A stretch of 64,000 nt of DNA, taken from contig CAVSJA010000002.1 of NCBI GenBank assembly GCA_963728145.1, positions 62,001 to 126,000 on the forward strand. Direction: 5' to 3'. Below, piece after piece: positions 37,057-46,243 of this stretch (within the stretch, counting starts at the first letter, position 1; each line of letters starts with the position of its first letter). The translations under genes were made by a program, and so were the position numbers. Origin of the DNA: CAVSJA01 sp963728145 (lineage in GTDB: Bacteria; Bacteroidota; Bacteroidia; Chitinophagales; Chitinophagaceae). The notes under the pieces were generated by a model. It was not told the DNA's origin. It made no database searches and worked only from the letters and a program-made list of their open reading frames with translations.

Positions 37057-37497
37057 ATGTCAAACAACCAATTTAAAAGAGGCGAATTATACAGTTTTAT
37101 TACGGGAAAAGCATCGACTGCCATAGCCCGTAATCTGCAGAAGAAATTCAATACGGCCGGATTGAATCTGACAATCGAACAGTGGAGCGTGCTTTATCAT
37201 TTATGGAAACAGGAAGGAATAAGCCAGCAGGAACTATGCAATGCAACTTTCCGGGACAAACCCAGCATTACCCGATTAGTTGATAATCTGGAACGTTTGC
37301 AATTAGTGAAGCGGGTGCCATCGGAATCGGACAGACGAATCAATCTCATCTTTCTTACAAGACAGGCACAAAAGCTGCAGGAACAAACAATGGTTTTGGC
37401 AGAAGAAACGTTGAATGAGGCGCTGAGCGCAGTGCCGCCAGAAAAGATTGAAGTGTGTAAGGAGGTGTTGCAGATCGTGTACGATAATTTGAAGTAA
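37057..37497 (+). CDS. MarR family transcriptional regulator
   Basis: A 146-residue winged-helix repressor. The DNA-binding helix-turn-helix is GISQQELCNATFRDKPSITRLVDNL-like (residues 64-88), and the beta wing is VPSESDRRINLIFLT with the conserved DRR. Dimerisation helices lie at both ends. The start at 37057 is preferred because it follows the operator; an open frame eight codons upstream would include it. The downstream acyl-CoA dehydrogenase, 179 bp away, is a plausible target. Confidence 0.92.
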   Translation: MSNNQFKRGELYSFITGKASTAIARNLQKKFNTAGLNLTIEQWSVLYHLWKQEGISQQELCNATFRDKPSITRLVDNLERLQLVKRVPSESDRRINLIFLTRQAQKLQEQTMVLAEETLNEALSAVPPEKIEVCKEVLQIVYDNLK

Positions 37498-37523
37498 TAA
37501 ATCCCGGCCTACCAGCAGGCAGG

Positions 37524-37637
37524 AATAATTAATAATCAATAATAAATAATCAATAATTCTTCCGACATGATGTTTCTCACAATTAGTAAGGTCATTCGAC
37601 TACGAACAATTATTAATTATTGATTATTAATTATTGG
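37524..37637. repeat. heptad inverted repeat (AATAATT/AATAATC units)
   Basis: Left arm 37524-37559 has AATAATT, AATAATC, AATAATA, AATAATC, AATAATT. Right arm 37606-37637 has the complementary units. It separates the MarR gene from the acyl-CoA dehydrogenase. Confidence 0.8.
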
Positions 37638-37675
37638 GTCCAACAAAAATTTGAAACGAATAAAACCCTTTATCT

Positions 37676-39469
37676 ATGAGCACACAAACAGAAAAAAAAT
37701 CAGTGTTGAAAGGTGGTGAATGGCTGATAAAAGAAAGTTCTGCATTTGATACTTTCATTCCCGAAGATTATAACGAGGAGCAACAAATGGTGAAAGATAT
37801 GTGTGCTGGCTTCCTCGACGCCGAAATTCTTCCAATCCTTGAACGAATTGATAAAATGGAACCAGGTCTAATGCCATCTTTGCTGGTTAAGGCAGGTGAG
37901 CAGGGATTACTTGGTACTTCCATTCCTGAGCAATATGGCGGATTAGGGAAAGATTTTATTACATCAACATTGGTTAATGAAGGATTAGGAGGCGGATTTT
38001 CCTTTTCTGTTGCCGTAGCGGCACATACCGGAATCGGTACACTTCCCATTCTTTACTTCGGAACAGAAGCTCAAAAACAAAAATACATTCCTAAGTTGTC
38101 CAGCGGTGAATGGAAGGGTGCATACGGTCTTACAGAACCGAATAGTGGTAGTGACGCACTTGGTGCAAAGACCTCTGCAAAATTGAGTGCTGATGGGAAG
38201 CATTATATCATGAATGGTCAGAAATGCTGGATCACCAATGGTGGTTTTGCGGATATCTATACCGTATTCGCGAAGGTCGATGGAGAAAAGTTCTCAGCAT
38301 TCATTGTTGAAAGAGGGTTTGAAGGATTTACACAAGGTCCTGAGGAACATAAGATGGGTATCAAAGGATCTTCTACTGTTCAATTGTATTTCCAGGATTG
38401 TAAAGTCCCTGTAGAAAATCTTTTGGGTGAAGCCGGTAAGGGTCATGTGATCGCGTTCAATATCCTCAATATCGGAAGATTGAAATTGTGCGCTGCCGCA
38501 CTCGGCGGATCGAAGCGTTCTACAGCCGATTCTATCCAGTACGCAAATACAAGAGAGCAATTCAAACAACCAATTGCCAATTTCGGCGCGATTAAAAATA
38601 AGATCGCGGAAATGGCGATAAGTATCTGGGTTGGCGAAACTGCGCTGTACAGAACCGCAAACTATATTGATGCGAAGGAGCATGAGCTGATGGCAGCAGG
38701 CAAGCCTTTCAATGAAGCATTATTGGGTGCTGCAGAAGAATATGCCATTGAATGTGCAATGTTGAAAGTATTTGGAAGTGAAATGCTCGACTTCGTCGTT
38801 GATGAAGGCGTGCAGATTCATGGAGGTAATGGTTTCAGTGATGAATACACGATTTCGAAAGCTTATCGCGATAGCCGGATCAACCGGATCTATGAAGGAA
38901 CAAACGAGATCAATCGTCTCCTTACGGTAGACATGATGTTAAAACGTGCCATGAAAGGAAAGCTCGATCTCATGGGACCCGCAATGGCTGTTCAAAAAGA
39001 ATTGATGAGCATTCCTGATTTCGGTAGCGGAGATGAGCAACCATTTGCAAAAGAATTGAAAGCGGTTTCCGGTTTCAAAAAAGCAATACTGATGACAGCA
39101 GGAGCCGCAGTACAGAAACTGATGATGAAGCTGGAACAGGAACAGGAGATCCTGATGCATATTGCTGATATGGCCATCGATACGTACAATGCTGAAAGCG
39201 CATTGCTTCGTGCCATTAAATTGGTGGACCGCAAAGGTGAAGCAGCCTGTAGTTTTGAGTTGGACATTATACGCAGCTACATCTACGATGCCGCCGACCG
39301 TATCAATAAGCACGGAAAAGATGCCATAAACGCTTTTGCTGACGGTGATGAACAGCGAATGATGTTGCTTGGTTTGAAACGTTTTACAAAAGTTGATCCC
39401 TTCAATAAGAAAGAGGCAAGGAGAAGAATTGCGAATAAGTTGCTTGGAGATAACAAGTACCCGCTTTAG
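37676..39469 (+). CDS. acyl-CoA dehydrogenase, long/very-long-chain type
   Basis: A 597-residue FAD enzyme, larger than the ~390 of short and medium-chain members because of a C-terminal extension as in VLCAD. Signatures are LTEPNSGSDALGAKT (152-166), CWITNGGFADIYTVFAK, HGGNGFSDEYTISKAYRD and RIYEGTNEINR, in which Glu407 is the expected catalytic base. It performs the first step of fatty acid beta-oxidation. The stop codon's last base starts a heptad palindrome. It follows the MarR gene, a frequent arrangement for fatty-acid-responsive repressors. Confidence 0.92.
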   Translation: MSTQTEKKSVLKGGEWLIKESSAFDTFIPEDYNEEQQMVKDMCAGFLDAEILPILERIDKMEPGLMPSLLVKAGEQGLLGTSIPEQYGGLGKDFITSTLVNEGLGGGFSFSVAVAAHTGIGTLPILYFGTEAQKQKYIPKLSSGEWKGAYGLTEPNSGSDALGAKTSAKLSADGKHYIMNGQKCWITNGGFADIYTVFAKVDGEKFSAFIVERGFEGFTQGPEEHKMGIKGSSTVQLYFQDCKVPVENLLGEAGKGHVIAFNILNIGRLKLCAAALGGSKRSTADSIQYANTREQFKQPIANFGAIKNKIAEMAISIWVGETALYRTANYIDAKEHELMAAGKPFNEALLGAAEEYAIECAMLKVFGSEMLDFVVDEGVQIHGGNGFSDEYTISKAYRDSRINRIYEGTNEINRLLTVDMMLKRAMKGKLDLMGPAMAVQKELMSIPDFGSGDEQPFAKELKAVSGFKKAILMTAGAAVQKLMMKLEQEQEILMHIADMAIDTYNAESALLRAIKLVDRKGEAACSFELDIIRSYIYDAADRINKHGKDAINAFADGDEQRMMLLGLKRFTKVDPFNKKEARRRIANKLLGDNKYPL

Positions 39470-39557
39470 CAATAGGCAATAGGCAATAAGCAATAGGCAA
39501 TCAGCAACAGTTTGCCCATTGCCCATTGCCTATTGCTTATTGCCTGTTGCCTATTGT
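39469..39557. repeat. heptad inverted repeat (AGGCAAT units)
   Basis: Left arm 39469-39507 repeats GCAATAG-type units, for example AGGCAAT and AAGCAAT. Right arm 39512-39557 repeats CCCATTG, CCTATTG and CTTATTG. It begins at the final G of the acyl-CoA dehydrogenase stop codon. Confidence 0.85.
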
Positions 39558-39619
39558 CTTTTCGCGAATATTCTTTAAATTACGACTAGAGAACTGCTAA
39601 CCCACATTTCAGTCACCAT

Positions 39620-39805
39620 TCAATCACCGAGCTCCTACGCTGAAGCTTCGGCGCTAGCGTAAGCCTGCGCCACCGTGCGCCGGCGTTGTAGCTTTGGCGT
39701 AGGCGCCTAAAGCTTTAGCGTACGCGGTTAGCGAAGGTGAATCATCACACACCAGAGCAATTGCTAAGGTGATTTTCAATCACCGAAGCTTTAGCGAAGG
39801 TGATA
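39620..39805. repeat. AGCTTTAGCG-rich repeat region
   Basis: Several copies of GAAGCTTT/CGGCGC, AAGCTTTAGCG and GCGAAGGTGA in both orientations, forming overlapping hairpins. CACCGAAGCTTTAGCGAAGG runs to within about 20 bp of the next start codon. It is unlike the heptad class. Confidence 0.65.
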
Positions 39806-39817
39806 AAACTACTTGCT

Positions 39818-40885
39818 ATGATATTTCTGGAACTTTTTACAAATGCGGATGGCAGCATTGCCTGGCTCAACATTGCAGTTATAGCAATCGCTGGAGTCCT
39901 GGGGTACCTTATTGGTAGTTCACCGGGTAAAAAACAGGTCAATCGCCTGAAAGATTCTATCCGGGAAAAAGAAAACCAACTTCGCAAGGCGGAGAACGAT
40001 TTCAAAAGTTATAAGTCGGGACATGAGGCTACGTTCAAACAACACGAGCGCTCTGTTAGCGAAATGAACTCGCGTGTTAAATCGCTTGAAGGGGATATCA
40101 AGTCCCTTGCTGATGAAAAGAACAGGCTATTTCATAAGCTTGAAGGAAAGGACGAAGAGATCAGGAATAGTGGCAGGCAGGTTTCTGCGCTGGAAGAAAA
40201 GATCAAACTGCTATTGTTAGAGGAAGAAAAGCATTTGGCAGAAAAGGATAAGGCGATATCTGAGGTCACCGGTAAGTGGAAAACCACAGGAGATGAACTG
40301 AGCAGAGCAAGGGCATGGGAAGAAAAAGTGCATGCTGCTGAAGAAGAAGCCCGCAAGGCGAGGCAAGCATTGGCCGACCATCAGCGACGCTCCATTGAAT
40401 ATGATTTGCGATTGAAATCGGCAAGCGAGTACGCGGCAAAGGTTCAACCGTTGGAAAGCGAATTGAAGGCGATGCAGCAGAAGTTTGAAGATTACAAACA
40501 GGAAGTTTCATCAAAGGAAAATGTTTCTACCGGAATAGAAGAGCAAGTTATGACTTCGAAAGCCACAATTGAGATCCTCAACAAAGAACTTACCGAGTTA
40601 AAAAACAGTATTGCTTCCAAAGATAGTATCAACAACGAGCTTCGGGACAAACTTGAAATAACGAAACAAACTTCAGGTAGAATCACTGCCCTGGAAGCAG
40701 AAATTAAAACCTTGAAGGAAACTAATGCAGTCTTGCAACAGGAATTAGCTGAGCGTTCTGCATTGATCAAACAATTCAAAAAAGATACGGAATCCATTCC
40801 ATCTTCCGGAATAGTTACAACGATGATTGCTGCTGATGCCGCATTGCTCACGGAGGATGACGCAGGCCAGGGAGAAGAAAGTTAA
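39818..40885 (+). CDS. membrane-anchored coiled-coil protein
   Basis: A 355-residue protein with one N-terminal transmembrane helix (IAWLNIAVIAIAGVLGYLIG) followed by about 280 residues of continuous coiled coil, rich in Glu, Lys and Leu heptads (residues ~35-310). The C-terminal tail is short and acidic. It probably exposes a long rod to the cytoplasm. Function unknown. The ATG at 39818 is chosen over a GTG at 39800 that lies in repeat DNA. A good terminator follows. Confidence 0.7.
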   Translation: MIFLELFTNADGSIAWLNIAVIAIAGVLGYLIGSSPGKKQVNRLKDSIREKENQLRKAENDFKSYKSGHEATFKQHERSVSEMNSRVKSLEGDIKSLADEKNRLFHKLEGKDEEIRNSGRQVSALEEKIKLLLLEEEKHLAEKDKAISEVTGKWKTTGDELSRARAWEEKVHAAEEEARKARQALADHQRRSIEYDLRLKSASEYAAKVQPLESELKAMQQKFEDYKQEVSSKENVSTGIEEQVMTSKATIEILNKELTELKNSIASKDSINNELRDKLEITKQTSGRITALEAEIKTLKETNAVLQQELAERSALIKQFKKDTESIPSSGIVTTMIAADAALLTEDDAGQGEES

Positions 40886-40905
40886 CTAGCCCTCTGTTTA
40901 TAAAT

Positions 40906-40943
40906 AATAAAAGCATCCTCTAGATCGGGATGCTTTTATTTTT
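40906..40943 (+). terminator. intrinsic terminator
   Basis: A 13-bp stem: 40906-40918 (AATAAAAGCATCC) pairs with 40928-40940, 9-nt loop, and T-rich tail. It lies 21 bp after the coiled-coil gene and can work in both directions. Confidence 0.85.
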
Positions 40944-41066
40944 AGCAACAATGAGCCGGCAACGATTGTTCGCTATAATAAATTTCATTTGGTACGCGTA
41001 AAACAGATCATATTTTCACTGTATCTTCATTGATCCTGGATAATTCCACAAATTAAATCTTAGCAT

Positions 41067-41483
41067 ATGAGCCAATCAACCCGCCGCAAGTTTATCAAGG
41101 ACGCAGGGAAAACTTCATTAGCTGCAGGATTCTTTACCTTAGCCGAAAATCCCGAAACAACAATGGTTGAAAAAAATATTTTCATTCATCATGTTTATTT
41201 CTGGTTAAAGAATCCCGGAAATAAAGAAGATCTGAATAAACTAATCAAAGGTTTGGAAAAGCTCAGCAAGATCGACTACATAAAATTGTTTCATATCGGC
41301 AAACCCGCTGACACCAACCGGGATGTAATTGACACATCTTACAGTGTTTCCTGGTTATTGTTCTTTAAGAACAAAGAGGAAGAAGAAAGGTACCAGAAGG
41401 ATCCTATACATCTGAAGTTCGTTGAAGAATGCAAGGACCTTTGGCAGAAGGTAGTAGTGTACGATTCCGTAGATGCGCTTTGA
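41067..41483 (+). CDS. Tat-exported Dabb-domain protein
   Basis: A 138-residue protein with a twin-arginine signal (STRRKFIKDAGKTSLAAGFF) and a Dabb (stress-responsive alpha/beta barrel) domain: IFIHHVYFWLKNPGNKEDL, with the typical leading histidines, then YSVSWLLFFKNKEEEERYQ. Dabb proteins are small dimeric barrels of mostly unknown function. Export by Tat indicates that it folds, perhaps with a ligand, before export. Confidence 0.82.
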   Translation: MSQSTRRKFIKDAGKTSLAAGFFTLAENPETTMVEKNIFIHHVYFWLKNPGNKEDLNKLIKGLEKLSKIDYIKLFHIGKPADTNRDVIDTSYSVSWLLFFKNKEEEERYQKDPIHLKFVEECKDLWQKVVVYDSVDAL

Positions 41484-41535
41484 TTATCAATAATCTTCTC
41501 GTAATAAGTACTTAGTTAGTCAATCTCTTAGGTCA

Positions 41536-42783
41536 ATGCTCAAACACAAAAAAGCTGCGATGGGATTTATCTTCGTCACCATCCTGCTTGATGTTATTGG
41601 TTGGGGAATAATCATTCCCGTTATTCCAAAACTTATAGCCGGCCTTATCCATGGTGATTTAAGTGCCGCAGCTGCCAAAGGAGGTCTTCTTCTTACTGCT
41701 TACGCGATCATGCAATTTGTTTTCTCACCAATCATTGGAAACTTAAGTGACGCTTATGGTCGCAGGCCCGTTTTGTTAGCATCACTCTTTGCATTCGCGG
41801 TTGACTATATGCTCACAGGTTTTGCACCAAATATTGGATGGCTTTTTGTGGGAAGGATTCTTGCTGGCATTACTGGTGCAAGCATTTCAACCGCCGGCGC
41901 TTATATAGCGGACGTTAGTCCACCGGAAAAACGTGCGCAGAATTTCGGAATGATTGGTGTTGCGTTTGGCGTCGGCTTTATCATCGGGCCCCTGATTGGG
42001 GGATTATTAGCAGGATTTGGAGCAAGGGTACCGTTTTTTGTATGTGCAGGTTTGTCGATGCTCAATTGGATTTACGGATATTTTGTACTACCCGAATCAT
42101 TGCCAAAAGAAAACCGCCGGAAGTTTGAATGGAAGCGAGCGAATCCGGTTGGATCGTTGAAATTGTTGAAACGATATCCCAGTATCGGAGGATTGATCAC
42201 TTCGTTTATTTTAATTTATTTAGCAGCGCATGCATTTCAAAGTACCTGGACTTATTATGGAATGGAAAAATTCAAATGGACCGAGAAGCAGGTGGGTATT
42301 TCACTGGCAGTAGTGGGATTAATGGTCGCAATTGTGCAGGGCCTCCTGATCCGTAAAACATCAAAGATTTTGGGAAATGAAAAAAGTGTTTATATCGGCC
42401 TTACGACCTATAGCATTGGGATGATCCTTTATGCATTTGCCACACAAGGTTGGATGATGTATGCCATTACTGTTATCTATTGCCTTGGTGGAATCGCGGG
42501 CCCAGCGTTGCAGGCGATCATTTCGAATCATGTTCAAGCAAACGAACAGGGAGAACTCCAGGGCGCAATAACCAGTCTTATCAGCTTGACGGCAATTTTT
42601 GGTCCTATGTTAATGACGAACTTATTCTCCTACTTCACCAATACTAAAAACCACATTTGGTTTCCCGGTGCTCCCTTTGCAGCTGGAGCAATCATGTTGT
42701 TATTAAGTGCATTCCTTGCCTATAGAGTTCTCTATTCCGAAAAGCATCCACACAAAGAAACGGCTCGTGGAAAGGTTGTTTGA
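41536..42783 (+). CDS. MFS transporter, TCR/Tet family
   Basis: A 12-helix major facilitator of 415 residues. Motif A is GNLSDAYGRRPVLL (residues ~67-80), with VGRILAGITGASISTAGAYIAD as motif B/C region and PLIGGLLAGFG. The pattern is that of the TCR/Tet family of proton-coupled drug exporters, but members occur in many non-resistant bacteria and the sequence does not show tetracycline specificity. It is 52 bp downstream of the Dabb gene on the same strand. Confidence 0.88.
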   Translation: MLKHKKAAMGFIFVTILLDVIGWGIIIPVIPKLIAGLIHGDLSAAAAKGGLLLTAYAIMQFVFSPIIGNLSDAYGRRPVLLASLFAFAVDYMLTGFAPNIGWLFVGRILAGITGASISTAGAYIADVSPPEKRAQNFGMIGVAFGVGFIIGPLIGGLLAGFGARVPFFVCAGLSMLNWIYGYFVLPESLPKENRRKFEWKRANPVGSLKLLKRYPSIGGLITSFILIYLAAHAFQSTWTYYGMEKFKWTEKQVGISLAVVGLMVAIVQGLLIRKTSKILGNEKSVYIGLTTYSIGMILYAFATQGWMMYAITVIYCLGGIAGPALQAIISNHVQANEQGELQGAITSLISLTAIFGPMLMTNLFSYFTNTKNHIWFPGAPFAAGAIMLLLSAFLAYRVLYSEKHPHKETARGKVV

Positions 42784-42793
42784 TTGTTTAATT

Positions 42794-42819
42794 GTTTGTC
42801 CCGAAGATTCGGGACAAAC
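42794..42819. repeat. perfect 12-bp hairpin
   Basis: GTTTGTCCCGAA at 42794-42805 and its exact complement at 42808-42819, with a 2-nt loop. It lies just after the MFS gene, without a T-run. Confidence 0.7.
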
Positions 42820-42865
42820 CATCAAGCCATTCAGCCATCTTGGATTTTGGGCTCTTCCCATAAAT

Positions 42866-42897
42866 GAAAAAGCCCCGCCATTAGCGAGGACTTTTTT
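42866..42897 (-). terminator. intrinsic terminator, leftward
   Basis: On the minus strand AAAAAG-TCCTCGC pairs with GCGGGG-CTTTTT (with wobble pairs and one bulge). The wobble pairs would be mismatches in the opposite RNA, so it suits the leftward HATPase-like gene that ends at 42963. Confidence 0.6.
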
Positions 42898-42962
42898 GAT
42901 TTAAGGGTTGGAGCCGGGTTATTGGAATCGGGCTGTTCTCATGTATGGGTAAATCTGATTCT

Positions 42963-43409
42963 TCAAGCGGCGTTATCTTTCGATAAAGAAAACACGGCGA
43001 TCATTCCTTCATACGTGTTATTGTACAGGTTGATGCTTCCACCGAGTTTTCTTGCAGCATCTGCAACATGTCCAAGACTATGTGAAGGGCTGCTGTAAAA
43101 GAAAACTCCATTGTTTCTTACTTTGATCTGGATATCGGATCCACAATAAGCGGTTTCTATTTGTATACATCCATTAGTTGTGCTGCATACCGCACTGTTC
43201 ATAAGACTGCCAACAATAAAGGCAAGGGTATCTTCATCTGTTTTTATGGCAAGCGACCGGTCAATGTGATTGACAATAAATGTGCTTTTCTCTACCGCCT
43301 GGGGTAATAGGGTTAATTGCAAACGGTGAACAAGTTCATACAAGCTAACAGGATTACATTTCAGGTCTGAGGGTTCGGCTTCTGTTTCAGCCAATAATTC
43401 GGTTTCCAC
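42963..43409 (-). CDS. orphan histidine-kinase-type ATPase domain protein
   Basis: A 148-residue protein that covers only the HATPase_c part of a sensor kinase: DTLAFIVGSLMNSAVCSTTNGCIQIET corresponds to the N-box region, and HVADAARKLGGSINLYN to the G-box end. The usual Asn-rich N box and Gly-rich loops are degenerate. There is no sensor, HisKA or receiver domain. It starts with GTG. It may be a solo ATP-binding or anti-sigma-like protein, or a remnant. Confidence 0.55.
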   Translation of the reverse strand: METELLAETEAEPSDLKCNPVSLYELVHRLQLTLLPQAVEKSTFIVNHIDRSLAIKTDEDTLAFIVGSLMNSAVCSTTNGCIQIETAYCGSDIQIKVRNNGVFFYSSPSHSLGHVADAARKLGGSINLYNNTYEGMIAVFSLSKDNAA

Positions 43410-44052
43410 TTGAATTCAATTTAATAGTTAACAAAAGAGGACTAGTGAGGGGGTACAGTAGGGGACGGATCAGGTTGTGGATTGCTATTGAGACGGCACC
43501 CAAGAGCAATCGGTTTACCGGGTATTTGTTAATTCTACGATTCATGACCGGAATCAATAAGATGCTGAAAATTTTCTCTGTCCAACTCGTTGAGAATACA
43601 GAGCCTGTATGGGGATGGGTAGTAAAGTGATTTTCCACAGGGATGCGCCTTAATGATTTTATAAAAAAGAAATAGGGCCCGGATAAAGGATTTTTGCATA
43701 CTGGACTAAATCAGAACCTTAACTTAATATTTTTCCGCACGAGCCGGATTGATTTGCAAGGGGTACGGGACTTGTAACAGGAATTAAAAAGGGTCTATTA
43801 TTGATGGTGATGGCTTTCAAAGGACCGGAAATACTAATCAGAGTTGCTTTTGAATTCTGACGCAAAGAAAAGCGTGAACGAGGCGCAAAAAAATAGAATA
43901 ATCTATGAATCTCAGGTACTAATAATAACAAAATGGCTGTAGTCTTTAAACTACAGCCATCTAAATAATACCCTAATGGTGAATGGGCAATAGGCAATAG
44001 GCAATGGGCAATAGCAATACCTATTCACTATTCACCATTGACCATTGACCAT
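43410..44052. other. 643-bp gap: one hairpin and a heptad palindrome, no gene
   Basis: Nothing codes convincingly here. The right edge holds a terminator hairpin (43933-43960) and a heptad palindrome (43979-44064). The left 500 bp show no recognised signal. Confidence 0.5.
43933..43960 (-). terminator. intrinsic terminator of the S9 peptidase gene
   Basis: ATGGCTGTAGT at 43933-43943 and its perfect complement 43950-43960, 6-nt loop, followed on the minus strand by TTTTGTTATT. It lies about 90 bp beyond the peptidase stop codon, past the heptad repeat. Confidence 0.65.
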
Positions 44053-44064
44053 TCACCATTCACC
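43979..44064. repeat. heptad inverted repeat overlapping the end of a gene
   Basis: Left: GGTGAAT, GGGCAAT, AGGCAAT, AGGCAAT, GGGCAAT. Right: CTATTCA, CTATTCA, CCATTGA, CCATTGA, CCATTCA, CCATTCA. The stop codon and last three codons of the S9 peptidase (44053-44064) are formed by the right arm. Confidence 0.85.
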
Positions 44065-46215
44065 TATCCATCTTTGAAAGAATTCCCAGGTCCTTAACAT
44101 CTGATCGATACGTTGACGATTATTACCACTGCGGGTAATTTCATGAGTTGCTCCGGGATGACGAACATATTCAACTGGCCTGTTTAGTACTTTCAAACTT
44201 TTATAGATCATTTCACTTTGGCTCACACCGGTGCGCAGATCATTTTCACCATGGAATATTATATATGGTGTGGTGATATTCTGTACATAGTTTATTGGTG
44301 ATTCACGTTCGAGTATTTCCAAAGTTTTCTTCTCCCATGGATAACCTCCGAAATAATTTGGTACTAATCTCCATGCATTTGCTTCACCAAAGAAAGTACG
44401 CAAATCATATACTCCTCTTTGAGAACATGCCGCTTTGAAACGTTTATCATGTCCAATTATATATCCAATAAGGTATCCGGCATAAGAACCACCTGTGACA
44501 ACCATTTTTGAAGTATCGGCCCAACCCGTAGCAACTGCTTTATTTAATGCGTTCATAACATCAGACATTGGTCCCTTACCCCAATCATTTACATTGGCGC
44601 GAAGAAAATCATAGCCATATCCGCCAGAACCGCGTGGATTGCAATAAACGACTCCATATCCTTTTGAAGCCCAGAACTGGAATTCATGCCACATGCTGCT
44701 TTCTCCCGGTCCCCACATTGCAGAAGGACCACCGTGAATTTCCAATACCACTGGAAATTTTTTTCCGGCTTCATAGTTGAATGGTTTCATTACCCAGTAT
44801 TCAACTTTCAATCCCTTTTCATTGGTGAATTCAAATTTTTCAGGAAAGCTTAGCTTTTTCTCCTTCACCCAATCATAGTTGAATGAAGAAATTCTTTTCG
44901 CATTTTTTGCAACCCCATCTGCAACGTACAATTCAAAGGGATTGGCAACTTCTGTTTTTACGAAAACGACTTTATCATTTGCCAGGGAATAACTCCCAAC
45001 ACCTGCTTCAAAATTGCTGAGTGATTCAACCTTGCGTGTTTGAATATCTACACGGTTTAGCGTAACGCCACCATTGCTTTGTGAAGTGAAATAGAGATAT
45101 TTCTCATCGGGACTCCATTGAATATTTCCCTTCGTTCTATCAAATTGAATGTTTACAAGATCTTTTTCTGATCCACCAATGGGCATTATTGCCAGAACCG
45201 GAATAGAAACAAAACTTGTTATGCTATGCTGGAGCGCAATTGTTTTTCCGGAGGGAGAAATAAATGAATTGTTATACGTGTAGTTGTCCTTGCCTAATAA
45301 TTTTCTGCATTCAGTTCCATCATTATTCATGATAAAAACCTGTGATTCGAGAGTCCGGTCGGTGTGTTGCGCATCATTCATATCGGCTTCCATCAGGATC
45401 TGGTTAGTTCCATTAATGAATTGAGGATTGAAGAACGTATTGAATCCTTTGGTAAGACATTTGGGTTTTGCAGTTGGATCCGCGTCCATTAGATAGACAT
45501 GCGTGAAGTTCAATTCAGATGATGTAGTTGCTTCCTGTTGGAACTGCAGTTTGGTAATTACTTTGGCCTTCCTATCCTTTTCATTATTGTCGAGATAGGC
45601 TCTTACCTGTTCAATCGAACCATCAGGATCTGCTTTTGCAGTATTTGGTCTTAGATTTTCATTCTTTTTAAAGCCTGGCTTCTCGAAACTCCAATGCGGT
45701 AGTTCTTTTGCCGGATTTAATACTGAATCTGTAAGAAGATCCTGAAATGGAATATTTGCTATGAAAAGCATTTGCTTACCATCGTCGCTCCACCTGGGAG
45801 AAAATGCTCCATATTTATTCTTTGTCAGTTGAACTGGTTCGCCACCTTCCAGCGATAAAATAAAAATTTGCGGTTTGCCATCAGCGGTACGAACGAAGGC
45901 TAACTTTTTTCCATCAGGATGCCATGTGAGTTGCGATGCCCCATTGGCTGAATAAGTCAATTGCCTTGGAGGCGCCGATCCATCAGTGGGAACCATCCAG
46001 GCCTGCGTGACGTACTTATATTCCCATTGACTGTTATCTTCTGGTTCAATGCTTGTGACCGTGAAAGCAGCCTTGCTTCCATCCTTCGTCAGCGTTACAG
46101 AACTTATCGTTTTTATTTTCAACAGATCAGTGACTTTCACAGGATCTTTTCCGTTTTGCGACCAGGACAGAAGGAATAAGAATGTTGATATTGAAACAAG
46201 GATCAATTTTTTCAT
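44053..46215 (-). CDS. S9 family prolyl oligopeptidase / acyl-aminoacyl peptidase
   Basis: A 720-residue exported serine peptidase. A signal peptide (LILVSISTFLFLLSWSQ) is followed by a beta-propeller (repeats such as SQLTWHPDGKKLAFVR and NIQWSPDEKYLYFTS) and a C-terminal alpha/beta hydrolase domain. The nucleophile lies in VTGGSYAGYLIGY, the acid in FHGENDLRTG and the histidine in HPGATHEITRSGNN. The HGGPSAMWG oxyanion element is standard for S9. It cleaves short peptides in the periplasm. The final residues GEW are encoded by a repeat arm. Confidence 0.92.
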   Translation of the reverse strand: MKKLILVSISTFLFLLSWSQNGKDPVKVTDLLKIKTISSVTLTKDGSKAAFTVTSIEPEDNSQWEYKYVTQAWMVPTDGSAPPRQLTYSANGASQLTWHPDGKKLAFVRTADGKPQIFILSLEGGEPVQLTKNKYGAFSPRWSDDGKQMLFIANIPFQDLLTDSVLNPAKELPHWSFEKPGFKKNENLRPNTAKADPDGSIEQVRAYLDNNEKDRKAKVITKLQFQQEATTSSELNFTHVYLMDADPTAKPKCLTKGFNTFFNPQFINGTNQILMEADMNDAQHTDRTLESQVFIMNNDGTECRKLLGKDNYTYNNSFISPSGKTIALQHSITSFVSIPVLAIMPIGGSEKDLVNIQFDRTKGNIQWSPDEKYLYFTSQSNGGVTLNRVDIQTRKVESLSNFEAGVGSYSLANDKVVFVKTEVANPFELYVADGVAKNAKRISSFNYDWVKEKKLSFPEKFEFTNEKGLKVEYWVMKPFNYEAGKKFPVVLEIHGGPSAMWGPGESSMWHEFQFWASKGYGVVYCNPRGSGGYGYDFLRANVNDWGKGPMSDVMNALNKAVATGWADTSKMVVTGGSYAGYLIGYIIGHDKRFKAACSQRGVYDLRTFFGEANAWRLVPNYFGGYPWEKKTLEILERESPINYVQNITTPYIIFHGENDLRTGVSQSEMIYKSLKVLNRPVEYVRHPGATHEITRSGNNRQRIDQMLRTWEFFQRWIGEW

Positions 46216-46243
46216 AATTGATTCATTTAGGATTTACCAATAA

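Noticed and set aside
41536..42783. Tetracycline resistance gene
   Set aside because: The family label TCR/Tet is broad. There is no evidence for tetracycline specificity or a TetR regulator.
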